NCBI GenBank assembly: GCA_044224495.1
Contig: JBGAKG010000007.1
Coordinates: 186,001 to 250,000 of the forward strand
Direction of reading: 5' to 3'
DNA length: 64,000 bases
From: JBGAKG01 sp044224495
GTDB lineage: Bacteria > Myxococcota_A > Polyangia > Polyangiales > Polyangiaceae
Shown: in pieces, positions 1-9,415 of the stretch
How the letters are laid out: the number at the start of each line of letters is the position of its first letter
Numbering within the stretch: the stretch's first letter is position 1
The notes under the pieces: generated by a model
The model's input: only the letters and a program-made list of their open reading frames with translations
The model's database searches: none
What the model was told of the DNA's origin: nothing
Program-made: the position numbers and the translations under genes

Positions 1-68
1 ACCCATGCGCGCCTTTCGAACGAACTTGAAGCCGTTGCTTCCTGCCAGCTCGGGCAATAGCCCTACCT

Positions 69-347
69 TCAGGTCACGCAGTGGAGATGCCCGACCGACA
101 GAGCTCCTCCGCAGCCTCGAGGTGAACCGCCGCCGCCGTACGGAATGCCGGGAAACGAACAGGTGCCGCACTGTTCGCGATACCAAGGCTCCTCGTAGTC
201 CGGCGCTTCCATCTTCCGGTTTCGCCGGGCGACCCAACGCTCATGGCACGCGGTGGCGTGCTCGGCATCATTCACCACGGAGAGCCGCTTCTGCGCCACT
301 CGAGAGCCTCCTCGACCAACCTGAATCAGTCTTCCACGTTCGAGCAC
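69..347 (-). pseudogene. possible remnant of a small Cys/His protein
   Basis: No function can be assigned. A 92-codon minus-strand frame carries a Cys/His-containing stretch (CHERW, then EPWYREQCGTC) that looks like genuine protein for roughly its first 56 residues. It then turns Gly-rich and loses protein-like character before the stop. Neither of the other two minus-strand frames gives an obvious continuation, although one stays open to the window edge. I read it as a decayed or frameshifted gene, or a chance frame, lying 66 bp beyond the end of the efflux operon. The rest of positions 1-413 shows nothing else I can support. Confidence 0.25.
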
Positions 348-413
348 TGCCGGACAGAGTTCGTCGATCGGCCGTGTCCGCGGTGGAAGTGCACACCAGG
401 TGGGGAGCGTTGA

Positions 414-1685
414 CTACTTCGCCCCCGGCGCCTTCGTTGGCACGGATTCGGTCGCGTCGACCATCATCCCGTCCTTCAAACCGGCCGACGTGTTCAGGAC
501 CACGCGCTCGTCGCCCTGGAGCCCACTCGCGATCGAGACCGCCGTCCCGTCGTCGTCCTCGACCACGACCTTCACGAACTTGATCGTCCCGTCCGGCAGG
601 ATCGTGGCGACGCGGGTCCCTCCATCGCCGTTGACGATCGCGTTCGCCGGCACCGTGAAGACCGTGTGCGGCGTCGCGATCGAGAGCTCCGCTCTCACGT
701 ACATCCCGGCCAGCAATGCGCCGTCCGCGTTGGGGACTCGAATCTCGACCTTGAGGGTGCGCGAACCTTCGTCCAGCGCGCCCGCGACGTGCGCGACCTC
801 GCCCGCGAAGGTGCGGCCCGCGTACTCGCGGACGGTGATGGCCACCTTCTGGCCCACCTTGATCGCGGTCGCCACCGTCTGCGGCGCCGACACCATCACG
901 CGAACCGGATCCATCCGCGCCACTTTGTAGAGCGGCGTTCCGGTGCCCGCGGTCAGCAGCGCTCCGCGCTCGACGCGACGCTCGACGATGACGCCGTCGA
1001 ACGGCGCCGTCACGCGCGCGTACGCGGCGAGCTGCTGGAGCCGGCGGACGTTCGCGGCGTACGCGTTCCGCTGCGCCTCCGCGACCTTCACCTTCGCCTC
1101 GGCGGACGCGAAATCGGACTTCTTCCGCTCCAGATCCTGCTGCGAGGCGAGGCTCTGCGCGGCGAGCGCCGCGTACCGATCGGCTTCGATCTTGGCGAGG
1201 TCACGGGTCGTGTTCGCATCCGCCACGGCCGCATCGCCCTGCGCGAGCTGCGCCTGCGCCTGAAGGAGCTGCTGATCGAGCTCGGGCGTCTCGATCTGCG
1301 CGAGCTCCTGCCCTTCCTTCACGTGATCGCCCATGTCCACCGTCCACGCGCGGACGTAGCCGTCGGCGCGCGGGTAGATGGTGGTCTGCTCGAGCGGCTC
1401 GATCGTCGCGGGCAGCCCGAGCGCCTTGGTGCTTGCTCCCGCCTTGGGCCGCGCGAAGATCACGTTGTTCGACGACTCGGCCGCCTCGGTCGCGGCCGCG
1501 TTCGCCGCGGTCTGCGCGCGGTGCCGCGGGATCCAACCGACCGCGAAGGCAGCCCCGAGGACGAGGACGAGCAGGATCGCGACGACCGCGACCTTGCGCG
1601 TCGAGAGCGGCGGCGCCTCGGGGAGCTCGAAGTCGAGCTCCTCGTCGTGCTCGTGCTCGTTCGGGTTCGGCTCGGGCTGCGTCAC
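414..1685 (-). CDS. RND efflux periplasmic adaptor (HlyD/MFP family)
   Basis: A 423-residue adaptor that should link the inner-membrane RND pump to an outer-membrane channel. An acidic cytoplasmic N-terminus is followed by one membrane anchor near residues 34-56. Next come a biotinyl-lipoyl half domain (YPRADGYV, then MGDHVKEGQELAQIE), an Ala/Gln-rich alpha-hairpin, the second lipoyl half (VTAPFDGVI) and beta-barrel/membrane-proximal domains. The GTG start is chosen because it overlaps the stop of the upstream pump gene by four bases (GTGA), which implies translational coupling. Longer upstream frames would run deep into the pump gene. No outer-membrane factor gene is adjacent, so the pair probably uses a channel encoded elsewhere. 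Confidence 0.93.
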   Translation of the reverse strand: MTQPEPNPNEHEHDEELDFELPEAPPLSTRKVAVVAILLVLVLGAAFAVGWIPRHRAQTAANAAATEAAESSNNVIFARPKAGASTKALGLPATIEPLEQTTIYPRADGYVRAWTVDMGDHVKEGQELAQIETPELDQQLLQAQAQLAQGDAAVADANTTRDLAKIEADRYAALAAQSLASQQDLERKKSDFASAEAKVKVAEAQRNAYAANVRRLQQLAAYARVTAPFDGVIVERRVERGALLTAGTGTPLYKVARMDPVRVMVSAPQTVATAIKVGQKVAITVREYAGRTFAGEVAHVAGALDEGSRTLKVEIRVPNADGALLAGMYVRAELSIATPHTVFTVPANAIVNGDGGTRVATILPDGTIKFVKVVVEDDDGTAVSIASGLQGDERVVLNTSAGLKDGMMVDATESVPTKAPGAK

Positions 1686-4600
1686 GCGAGGGCCTCCAAT
1701 TCGGGGTTCGGCGGCGGTGGGGCCTTGCGCCGCATCATCGAGTAGACCACGGGGACGAAGAAAAGCGTGGCGAAGGTGGCGAAGAGCAGCCCGCCGATGA
1801 CCGCGCGCGCGAGCGGCGCGTTCTGCTCGCCGCCCTCGCCGAAGCCGAGCGACATCGGGAGCATGCCGACGATCATCGCGAGCGCCGTCATGATGACGGG
1901 GCGCAGGCGCGTCATCCCGGCGGCGAGCGCGGCCTGCTTCGCATCGCGCCCGTTCTTTCCCTTCCGCTGATCGTTCGCGAACGTGACGACGAGCACGCTG
2001 TTGGACGTCGCGACGCCGACGCACATGATCGCGCCCATCAGCGCGGGCACGCTCAGCGTCGTGTGCGTGGCGTAGAGCGCCCACGCGATGCCGGAGAGCG
2101 CACCCGGCAGCGCCATCAGGATGACGAGCGGGTCCAGCCACGACTGGAAGTTCACGACGAGGAGCAGGTAGACGAGCAGGATCGCGAACACGAGCCCGAA
2201 GGCGAGCCCGCGGAACGACGTGGTCATGCTCTCGACCTGGCCCTTGGTCTTGATGCTCGAGCCGCGCGGGAGCTTCGCCTCGATCTTCTTCACCTCGCGA
2301 TCGACGCCGGTCGCGACCGAGCCGAGGTCGACGCCCTCGACGTTGGCGAGCACGTCGTACGTCGGGAGCGCGTTGAAGTGCGTGACGTTCACCGGGCCCT
2401 GGATGCGACTCACTTTGGCGACGTTCCCGAGGAGCTGCGGGTCCTTCGTCGGTCCGAGCGAGATCGGCGTGTTCTCGAGCGCCTCGAGCGAGTCCATCCG
2501 GTACTGCGGCGTCTGGACCGCGACCGAGTACTGGATGCCGCGCGTGCGATCGAGCCAGAAGCCGGGCGAAGTCTGCGTGCTCGACGAGAGCGACAACAGC
2601 ATGTCGCTCGAGACGTCGCGCGCGGTGAGCCCGACGTCGCTCGCGATCGATCGATCGACGTCGACGCGGAGCTCGGGCAAGTCGGGGATCTGGTGCAGGT
2701 GCACGTCCACCGCGCCCGGGATGTGCGACAGCGCGCTCTGGAGCTCGCGCGCGAGCTCCAGGTTGCGCGGCTGGTTCGGAATCGGACCCGTGATCTGCAC
2801 GTCGATCGGCGCCGAGATCCCGAAGTTGAGGACCTGCGTCGAGATGTCGGGCGCGAGGAAGAAGAACGTCGTGTCGGGGTACTTCGCGCCGAGCACGTCG
2901 CGGAGCTCGCGGATGTAGTCGTCCGTCTTGCGCGGGTGATCCTTCTTCAGCGCGATCAGGATCTCGCCGTCGGCCGACGACACCATCGACGGATCGCCGA
3001 GCGAGAGGTTGATGCCGCTCACCGGCACGCCCATGTTGTCGAGCAGGGTCTCGGTGTCCTTCTTCGGGACGACCGTCTGGATCGTCCCTTCGATCTCGGT
3101 GAAGCGCTTCTCCGTCTCTTCGATCCGGGTGCCGGGCGGTACGCGCACGTGCAGGCGGATGAGCCCCGCGTCGACCGACGGGAAGAAGTCGCGCCCCACC
3201 ACCGGGAACAGCGCGAAGGACCCGACGAAGAGCGCCGCGAACGCCCCGAGCGTGAGCACGCGGTGTTGGAGGCAGAGCGCGAGCGCGCGGCCGTACGCGC
3301 CGCGCAGGCGCCCGAACGCACGCTCGAACGCAGCGTGGAAGCGCGCGAAGATCCCGCGCCGGCGGTGGGGCTTGAACCCCTCGCGGTGCTCCTTCGCTTC
3401 TCCGGCGAGGAGGTAGCGCACCATCGTCGGGACCAGCGTCCGCGACAGGAAGTACGAGGTCAGCATCGCGAAGACGACCGCCAGCGCGAGCGGCAGGAAG
3501 AGCGAGCGCGATGCACCGGTGAGGAACGCGACCGGCAGGAAGACGATGCAGATGCAGAGCGTGGACACGAACGCCGGCACCGCGATCTGCTGCGCGCCGT
3601 GGAGGATCGCCTGGATGACCGACGGGTGACGCCGGAAGTTGCGGTGGATGTTCTCGATCTCGACGGTCGCGTCGTCGACGAGGATGCCGACGGCGAGCGA
3701 AAGCCCACCGAGCGTCATCACGTTCAACGTCATCCCGAGGAACGACAAGAAGATGATGGAGACCAGGATCGAGAGCGGGATCGAGACGACGACGATGAGC
3801 GTGCTCCGCCAGCTCCCGAGGAAGAGCAGGATCATGAGCCCGGTCAGGAACGCGGCGAGCACGCCCTCACGCACGACCCCGTCCACGGCGGCGCGCACGA
3901 AGAGCGATTGGTCGAAGAGGAGCGACGCACGCAGCTCCTTCGGCACCGTGGCCATGATCCCGGGCATGGCGGATTTCACGCCGCCCGCGACCTCGAGCGT
4001 GCTCGCGTTCCCTCCTTTCAGGATCGGGAGGAGCACCGCGCGTCTTCCGTTCACGTGCACGATGTTGGTCTGCGGGGAGAACCCGTCGTGCACGGTGGCG
4101 ACGTCACGGACGTAGACGGTGGTGCCGTTCGTCGTCCGGATCGGGACGGCGTTGAGCTCGTCGAAGACGTCCGGGCTCGCGTTGCTGAGCACCGGGTACT
4201 CGTTCGCCGCGATCTTGATCGTGCCGCTCGGGAGGATCAGGTTCTGCGCGTTGATCGCGGCCGAGACGTCGCGCGCGGACACGTTCCACCCGAACAGACG
4301 ATTCGTGTCGAGGTCGACGACGATCTGACGTTGGCGCCCGCCGTACGGGTACGGGATCTGGACGCCGTTCACCGTCGTGAGCCCCGCGCGCACGAAGTTC
4401 ACGCCGTAGTCGAACAGGTACTGCTCGGGCAGCGTGTCGCTGTCGAGCACCATCTGCATGATCGGGACGTTCGACGCGCTGTAGCGGATGATGAGCGGCG
4501 GCGTCGCGCCGGGCGGCATCTGGCGGACCGCGGTCTGCGAGACGGCGGTGATCTGGGCGGTCGCCGCTTCGAGCTTCGCGCCCGGCTGGAGGAACACCTT

Positions 4601-4876
4601 GATGACGCCGACGCCTTGGAGGCTCTGGCTCTCGACGTGCTCGATGTCGTTGACGGTCGTCGTGATGAAACGCTCGAAGTTGCCGATGACCCGGCGCTCC
4701 ATCTCCTCCGGCGGGAGCCCGTTGTACGTCCACACGACCGAGATGACCGGGATGTCGATCTCGGGGAAGATGTCCGTCGGCATTCGGAGGATCGTCAGCA
4801 CCCCGAGGAGCAGGATGCCGAACGCCATCACGACGAACGTGTACGGGCGCCGGAGCGCTAGGCGGACGATCCACAT
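1682..4876 (-). CDS. RND family efflux permease (AcrB/MdtB-like)
   Basis: A 1064-residue inner-membrane proton-driven exporter of the HAE/hydrophobe RND type, the usual length for the family. The N-terminus (MWIVRLALRRPYTF) runs into the first membrane helix, then the first periplasmic loop with the conserved FPEIDIP region. The TM4 region has the paired aspartates of the proton relay (GILVDDATVEIENIHR), and the second half repeats the same layout. The start at 4876 was chosen over an upstream in-frame codon because family alignment begins at MWIVR. It is first in a two-gene operon with the adaptor and diverges from a LysR regulator 79 bp away, which may control it. The substrate cannot be read from sequence. 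Confidence 0.95.
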   Translation of the reverse strand: MWIVRLALRRPYTFVVMAFGILLLGVLTILRMPTDIFPEIDIPVISVVWTYNGLPPEEMERRVIGNFERFITTTVNDIEHVESQSLQGVGVIKVFLQPGAKLEAATAQITAVSQTAVRQMPPGATPPLIIRYSASNVPIMQMVLDSDTLPEQYLFDYGVNFVRAGLTTVNGVQIPYPYGGRQRQIVVDLDTNRLFGWNVSARDVSAAINAQNLILPSGTIKIAANEYPVLSNASPDVFDELNAVPIRTTNGTTVYVRDVATVHDGFSPQTNIVHVNGRRAVLLPILKGGNASTLEVAGGVKSAMPGIMATVPKELRASLLFDQSLFVRAAVDGVVREGVLAAFLTGLMILLFLGSWRSTLIVVVSIPLSILVSIIFLSFLGMTLNVMTLGGLSLAVGILVDDATVEIENIHRNFRRHPSVIQAILHGAQQIAVPAFVSTLCICIVFLPVAFLTGASRSLFLPLALAVVFAMLTSYFLSRTLVPTMVRYLLAGEAKEHREGFKPHRRRGIFARFHAAFERAFGRLRGAYGRALALCLQHRVLTLGAFAALFVGSFALFPVVGRDFFPSVDAGLIRLHVRVPPGTRIEETEKRFTEIEGTIQTVVPKKDTETLLDNMGVPVSGINLSLGDPSMVSSADGEILIALKKDHPRKTDDYIRELRDVLGAKYPDTTFFFLAPDISTQVLNFGISAPIDVQITGPIPNQPRNLELARELQSALSHIPGAVDVHLHQIPDLPELRVDVDRSIASDVGLTARDVSSDMLLSLSSSTQTSPGFWLDRTRGIQYSVAVQTPQYRMDSLEALENTPISLGPTKDPQLLGNVAKVSRIQGPVNVTHFNALPTYDVLANVEGVDLGSVATGVDREVKKIEAKLPRGSSIKTKGQVESMTTSFRGLAFGLVFAILLVYLLLVVNFQSWLDPLVILMALPGALSGIAWALYATHTTLSVPALMGAIMCVGVATSNSVLVVTFANDQRKGKNGRDAKQAALAAGMTRLRPVIMTALAMIVGMLPMSLGFGEGGEQNAPLARAVIGGLLFATFATLFFVPVVYSMMRRKAPPPPNPELEALA

Positions 4877-4937
4877 CGAACGTTGGCGGGATCTTGCGCC
4901 GTTCGGGGAAGGTGTCCAATACAGTGTCCGTCGGCTG

Positions 4938-4956
4938 TGATACCTTCTGGGTATCA
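4938..4956. promoter_or_regulatory. LysR-type palindromic operator in divergent promoter
   Basis: A perfect 7-bp inverted repeat TGATACC-N5-GGTATCA lies between the divergent pump and LysR genes. It contains the T-N11-A signature (T at 4941, A at 4953) typical of LysR-family binding sites. Its last base is the A of the LysR start codon, so bound protein would cover the start of its own gene. No Shine-Dalgarno-like sequence precedes that ATG. Confidence 0.6.
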
Positions 4957-5852
4957 TGGAGCTGCGCCACTTCCGGTACTTCGTCGCGCTGGCCGAAGAG
5001 CTTCATTTCGGCCGCGCAGCACGTCGGCTTCGCATCGCTCAGCCTCCGTTGAGCCGCCAGATCAAGGATCTCGAGGACGAGCTCGGGGCACCGCTCTTCC
5101 AGCGCACGCGGCGAACCGTCACGCTCACGCCGGTCGGACAGGCCTTCCTGCCCCGCGCGCGGGAGGTCCTCGCGACGGTGGACCGCGCGATGCTCGACGT
5201 GCACCGCGCCACGCGCGGCGAGCTCGGCTCCCTCTCGCTCGGGTACGTCTCGTCGGTCGCCTACAGCGGGCTCGGGCCGATGCTGCGCGCGTTCCGCGAA
5301 CGTTTTCCGGACGTGCACGTCCGCGTGCGCCAGCTCCCGCCGACCGAGCAGCTCCGGGCCCTCCGCGCGCGCGAGCTCGACGTCGGGCTCGTGCGCATCC
5401 CCTTCGACGACACGGGCCTCCAGACGGCCGTGATCCGGCGCGAGACGCTGGTCGCCGCAATCCCGAGCGGCCACCCGCTCCTCGCGAAGTCCCGCATCGC
5501 GATCGGGGAGCTCGCGGGCGAACCGTTCGTCATGTTCCCCCGCTCGGCGAGTCCGCCGTTCCACGACTTCGTCATCGCGCTCTGCCAGTCCGCGGGGTTC
5601 AGCCCGCTCGTCGCGTACGAGGCGCCCCACGTCGATCTCCTGAGCCTCGTCTCGGCTGGGTTCGGCGTCTCGCTCGTTCCATCGTCGACCGGAGAGAGCC
5701 GACGCGAGGGGCTCGAGGTTCGTCCCATCGTGGGATCACCGCGCGCCGATCTCGTCGCGGTGTGGCGCGCGGACGAGGGGAGCGCGAGCAGCACCGTCCG
5801 CGAGTTCGTCGCGATCGCGCGGCGCGCAGCGGCGGCCGGCCTCGCCGAGTGA
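4956..5852 (+). CDS. LysR family transcriptional regulator
   Basis: A 298-residue LysR-type regulator. Residues 1-60 form the winged helix-turn-helix (MELRHFRYFVALAEELHFGR, then AARRL, QPPLSRQI and LEDELG). Residues from about 90 onward form the periplasmic-binding-protein-like effector domain (LGYVSSVAYSGLGPMLRAF). The closest functional subgroup appears to be regulators of aromatic or efflux genes, but the effector is unknown. The start matches the family N-terminus exactly, yet it sits inside the palindrome and has no upstream ribosome-binding site, so the message may be leaderless. Divergence from the RND operon suggests that operon as target, plus autoregulation. Confidence 0.93.
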   Translation: MELRHFRYFVALAEELHFGRAARRLRIAQPPLSRQIKDLEDELGAPLFQRTRRTVTLTPVGQAFLPRAREVLATVDRAMLDVHRATRGELGSLSLGYVSSVAYSGLGPMLRAFRERFPDVHVRVRQLPPTEQLRALRARELDVGLVRIPFDDTGLQTAVIRRETLVAAIPSGHPLLAKSRIAIGELAGEPFVMFPRSASPPFHDFVIALCQSAGFSPLVAYEAPHVDLLSLVSAGFGVSLVPSSTGESRREGLEVRPIVGSPRADLVAVWRADEGSASSTVREFVAIARRAAAAGLAE

Positions 5853-5889
5853 CCTTGTCGCGGGGCCCGCGCCAGGCCATGCTCCGCGC

Positions 5890-6501
5890 ATGACCTCCTA
5901 CCTTCGCTTCTTCTTGGTCCTTCCGGTTCTGTGTTTGGTCCCCGCCTGCGGTGGCAAGCTCGGCGAGGTGAACGGCAACGACGGTGGCCCCGGCAACGAC
6001 GCCGGGGTCGACGCGCCGGCCGACGCTCCGCTCGGCTTCGACGTCTTCGTCCCGCCGCCGAGCGACGGGGGCGTCTGCAACACGATCGGTCAGTTCGGCG
6101 CTCCCGTGATCATGCAGGCCGTCGCGCAGGACTTCCCCGGTCCGACGTCGCCTCCCCCGCCCGGCCTCGGGACGTACGCGCTCGAGAGCGCGACGTACTA
6201 CAGCGGCGTCGGCGGCACCTCGGGTCCCACCAAGACGCAGATCCAGGTCACGGTCAGCATCGTCGGCCCCAATCAGTGGCAGGTGGTCACGACGAGCGAG
6301 AGCGGCGAGGAGCACAAGAGCTACGCCCTGAACCTGGCCACGCCGGATGGGCCGTTCAAGCTCTCCGCCACGTGCGGCGGGACGGACACCGCGCTCGTCG
6401 AGTTCATGCAGATCAACAGCCCCGGCTTCGTGCTCGTGGTTCGGGAGCCGAACCAGCCGAAGCACGCCGTGGTCGAGATCTTCCGCCCGCTCAAGAAGTA
6501 G
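5890..6501 (+). CDS. putative lipoprotein, function unknown
   Basis: A 203-residue predicted lipoprotein. The signal sequence MTSYLRFFLVLPVLCLVPAC ends in a plausible lipobox cysteine at residue 20. It is followed by a flexible Gly/Asp/Ala-rich linker (about residues 25-60) of the kind common on myxobacterial surface lipoproteins. The remaining 140 residues look like a compact beta-rich domain with two cysteines, and no family is recognised. It lies 37 bp after the LysR gene and 56 bp before a Ser/Thr kinase on the same strand. Co-transcription with the kinase is possible but not shown. Confidence 0.8.
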   Translation: MTSYLRFFLVLPVLCLVPACGGKLGEVNGNDGGPGNDAGVDAPADAPLGFDVFVPPPSDGGVCNTIGQFGAPVIMQAVAQDFPGPTSPPPPGLGTYALESATYYSGVGGTSGPTKTQIQVTVSIVGPNQWQVVTTSESGEEHKSYALNLATPDGPFKLSATCGGTDTALVEFMQINSPGFVLVVREPNQPKHAVVEIFRPLKK

Positions 6502-6557
6502 CCGCGGAAAATGGTCCTTCCCCCGCGGGCTTGCTAAACTTCTGCGTCTTCGGGCGC

Positions 6558-8204
6558 ATGTATCCGCAGGTCTTCGGCAAGTACGTGCTCGAGCGTGAGC
6601 TCGCGCGGGGTGGCATGGCGCGCGTCGTGCTCGCCACGCTGCGCGGTGCGGGCGGCTTCGAGAAGCGCCTCGTCGTCAAACAGATCCGGGACGAGCTCGC
6701 GAGCGACGCCGAGTTCGTCCGGCGCTTCGTCGACGAAGCGAAGACGACCGTCGCGCTGAGCCACCCCAACATCGTCCCGGTCTACGAGCTCGGCGTCGAG
6801 CAGGGCACCTACTACCTGGCGATGGAGCTCGTCGACGGCGTCAGCGTGTCGGAGCTCCTGGCCGAAGGGCCGCTGTCGCCCGAGGAGGGTGCCTACGTCG
6901 GCGTCGAGGTGTGTCGCGCGCTCGACTACGCGCACCGCCGCATGAACGTGGTCCATCGCGACGTCACGCCCCGCAACGTCATGGTCGACGAAGAGGGGCA
7001 AGTGAAGCTCATCGACTTCGGCATCGCGTCCATGGCGCGGCTGGGGTCGTCGGAGCAGCAAGTGTTCGGCTCGCCCGGCCACATGCCGCCGGAGCAGATG
7101 GCCGGTACCCAAGTGGGACCGTCGGCCGACATCTTCGCCACCGCGGCGCTCTTGCTCGAGGCGTGGAGCACGAAGGCGCCGTTCCGGCGCAAGAACCCCG
7201 CCGACATCGAAGCCGCCCTCGCCGCGCCGCACCCGAAGGCGAGCGCGGCCGACATCCGCTTGCTCCCACTCGACGAGATCATTGCAAAGTGCACGCTCGT
7301 GGATCCGGCGGCGCGGCTCGACTCGGCCGAGGAGCTCGGGCGCGCGCTCCGGAAGTTCCTCGCCGGCGTGGATCTCGGGGACGTCGCGCGCGGGCTGGGC
7401 GATCGGGTCCGGCGCGTGCGGGAGCGCGCCTCCGATCGCACGAAGGAAGCGCCCTCGAGCCTGCCGCGCGCCCGCGCCGCGAGCGCGGGCGAGATCGTCA
7501 CCAAGACGTTCGCCGCGCGCGACGAGGTCGGGAGCTGGAGCGAGCGTCCGCCCCCCAGCGGCCTCCCCGCCGACGTGGGACCGAGCACGCGGAAGCTCGC
7601 GTCGGAGGCACCTCCGCCGGACGCGAGCGACGAGAAGACGGAGCCCGAGACGATCGCCACGCGCCCGATCGAGACGCCGGCGAAGGTGACCCCGCCGGCC
7701 AAGCCCCGCGATCCGCCGCGGTTCGGGCTGATGATCGGGGTCGCGGTCGCGCTCGTGCTCGGTTGGATCGCGTGGCGCGGAGGGACCGCCCCCTCGACGA
7801 CGTCCACCCCGCCGACCGCGACCACGGCGACCGCCACGAGCGCCCCGCTGCCGAGCGTCTCCGTCACCGCGCCGCCGAGCGCGACGGTGACCGCGAGCGT
7901 GCCCGTCGCTCCGACGACGAGCGCGACGGCGACGGCGACCGACACCGCCTCCGCTGCGGCCCCCGCCAAGGCGCACCTCGCGCTCCTCGGCGATCCCGGC
8001 ACGCGCGTCAGCGTCGACGGGCGCTCGGCCGGCGCGTGTCCGGTCAGCGACTTCGTCGTCGACTCGGGCGATCACGACGTGCGCTTCACGTTCGATGCGA
8101 CGGGCGAGGTCGCCGGCACGCGCCTCCACGTGAACGCGGGCGACAAGGTCACGCTCACGGGCGACTTCGCCGGAGCGACGCCGACGGTGCACCAGCGCCG
8201 CTGA
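6558..8204 (+). CDS. membrane Ser/Thr protein kinase with PEGA-like C-terminus
   Basis: A 548-residue eukaryotic-type kinase. The kinase domain spans about residues 9-275, with glycine-rich loop GGMARVVL, catalytic Lys41, HRD Asp135 and Asn140 (HRDVTPRN), and DFG Asp153. It looks catalytically complete. A long Ala/Pro/Thr-rich juxtamembrane region leads to one transmembrane helix near residues 389-407. A low-complexity Thr/Ala/Pro linker then precedes a C-terminal PEGA-like beta domain (GDPGTRVSVDGRSAGACP). The N-in topology puts the kinase in the cytoplasm and the PEGA-like domain outside, consistent with envelope sensing. The ATG at 6558 is chosen because family alignment begins a few residues later. 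Confidence 0.93.
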   Translation: MYPQVFGKYVLERELARGGMARVVLATLRGAGGFEKRLVVKQIRDELASDAEFVRRFVDEAKTTVALSHPNIVPVYELGVEQGTYYLAMELVDGVSVSELLAEGPLSPEEGAYVGVEVCRALDYAHRRMNVVHRDVTPRNVMVDEEGQVKLIDFGIASMARLGSSEQQVFGSPGHMPPEQMAGTQVGPSADIFATAALLLEAWSTKAPFRRKNPADIEAALAAPHPKASAADIRLLPLDEIIAKCTLVDPAARLDSAEELGRALRKFLAGVDLGDVARGLGDRVRRVRERASDRTKEAPSSLPRARAASAGEIVTKTFAARDEVGSWSERPPPSGLPADVGPSTRKLASEAPPPDASDEKTEPETIATRPIETPAKVTPPAKPRDPPRFGLMIGVAVALVLGWIAWRGGTAPSTTSTPPTATTATATSAPLPSVSVTAPPSATVTASVPVAPTTSATATATDTASAAAPAKAHLALLGDPGTRVSVDGRSAGACPVSDFVVDSGDHDVRFTFDATGEVAGTRLHVNAGDKVTLTGDFAGATPTVHQRR

Positions 8205-8216
8205 CGGCGCTCGGCG

Positions 8217-9356
8217 TCACGGCGCGAGCGTCGCCGCGACGATCGTGTCCATCGGGGCGAGCGCAGGCACCACCAAGCAGGGCGAGAACCCGTGCGCGAT
8301 CCCCATCGGGTCGGCGCACGCCGGTCCCTTCATCTGCGACGGGCCCGGGACGAAGAGGGTCGCGTTGCGCCCGGCCGAGAGGAGCGCGTCGTACATGCCT
8401 TGGGCCTGCGACTGCGGGAGCACGGGATCGTTCGGGTCCTGCGCGTGGACCAAGAGCACGCGCGCGGAGGCGACGCACGCGTGCGCGCGCGGCGACGCAT
8501 CGAGGCAGCGATCGCACGCGCGGCCGCTCGCGCACGTGCCCGGCGCGACGTTGCACGGAGCGTTCGCCATCGCCGCACCCGCGCCCTTCAGGGTCGAGCT
8601 CGCGCCGTGCTCGAGGGCGTACAGGTCGTACGGGCCGGAGAAGCCGATCGCGGCGACGAGCGCGTCGCTGCCGCCGCACTTGGGATCGAGGTCCGCGCGC
8701 CCCGTCGTCGTCGCGAGCTCGAGCGCGAGCTGGGCGCCGGCGGACTCGCCGACCACGCCGATCCGAGAACCGTCGAGGCCGTAGTCCTTCGCGTGCGCGG
8801 CGATCCACTGCACGGCGCAGCGCGCATCCATGACGTTCTCGGGGAAGACGCCCCCCTCCTGCACGAGCCGGTACTCGACGTTGAACGCGCCCATGCCCCA
8901 CCGCTTCGCGAAGGCCTGCGCGACGGCTCCGACGTCGTCGCGCCGGCGCGTGCAGTCGTTCCAGCCGCCGCCGTGGAGGACGACGAGCACGCCCGGCTTT
9001 CCGGAGATGGATTGCGGCACCCAGAGGTCGCCCTGGAGCACGCGACCCCCGCGCGTGCCGAAGGTGAGGTTCCCGTACTCGCGCGTGTTCGAGACGACCC
9101 CTGCATCGGCGCCGAAGTCCTGCGTGAACGAAGGGCTGCCGTTCACGCTGGGTCCGCCGCTGCACGGCCCCGCGACGCCCCCGTCGGGGTTCCCTCCGCT
9201 CCACGGCGAACAAGCGGCGTCCCCGCCTTCGGGGCCCGCGGTGCCGTCGGTGGTGGTCCCGTCGTTGCCACCGTCACCGGCGGCCGCAGGCTCGCTGTTC
9301 CCGCACCCGATCGCGAGCGCAGCGACGACGACGAAAGCGGCCCCCTCGACCCTCAT
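8217..9356 (-). CDS. alpha/beta-hydrolase (esterase-like) lipoprotein
   Basis: A 379-residue exported esterase-like protein. The N-terminus ends in a lipobox (LAIGC, Cys18) followed by a Gly/Asp/Thr linker. The hydrolase core resembles the carboxylesterase/BD-FAE group: oxyanion-hole motif LHGGGW, nucleophile elbow GESAG, a DPNDP loop that could supply the acid, and AHGF for the catalytic His. Extra cysteines (RACDRCLDA and others) suggest disulfides. It probably cleaves small acyl esters at the cell surface; the substrate is unknown. It converges with the kinase gene, with only 12 bp between stops. Confidence 0.85.
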   Translation of the reverse strand: MRVEGAAFVVVAALAIGCGNSEPAAAGDGGNDGTTTDGTAGPEGGDAACSPWSGGNPDGGVAGPCSGGPSVNGSPSFTQDFGADAGVVSNTREYGNLTFGTRGGRVLQGDLWVPQSISGKPGVLVVLHGGGWNDCTRRRDDVGAVAQAFAKRWGMGAFNVEYRLVQEGGVFPENVMDARCAVQWIAAHAKDYGLDGSRIGVVGESAGAQLALELATTTGRADLDPKCGGSDALVAAIGFSGPYDLYALEHGASSTLKGAGAAMANAPCNVAPGTCASGRACDRCLDASPRAHACVASARVLLVHAQDPNDPVLPQSQAQGMYDALLSAGRNATLFVPGPSQMKGPACADPMGIAHGFSPCLVVPALAPMDTIVAATLAP

Positions 9357-9415
9357 CCCGTGGTTCTACTCGATCCGCGGACCCCCGGCCAAACCGTGCT
9401 ACACCGCGGGGCGCC

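Noticed and set aside
1433..4861. 1142-codon plus-strand frame opposite the RND pump genes
   Set aside because: Arg/Asp/Glu/His-rich shadow typical of high-GC antisense frames; the opposite strand carries clear RND signatures.
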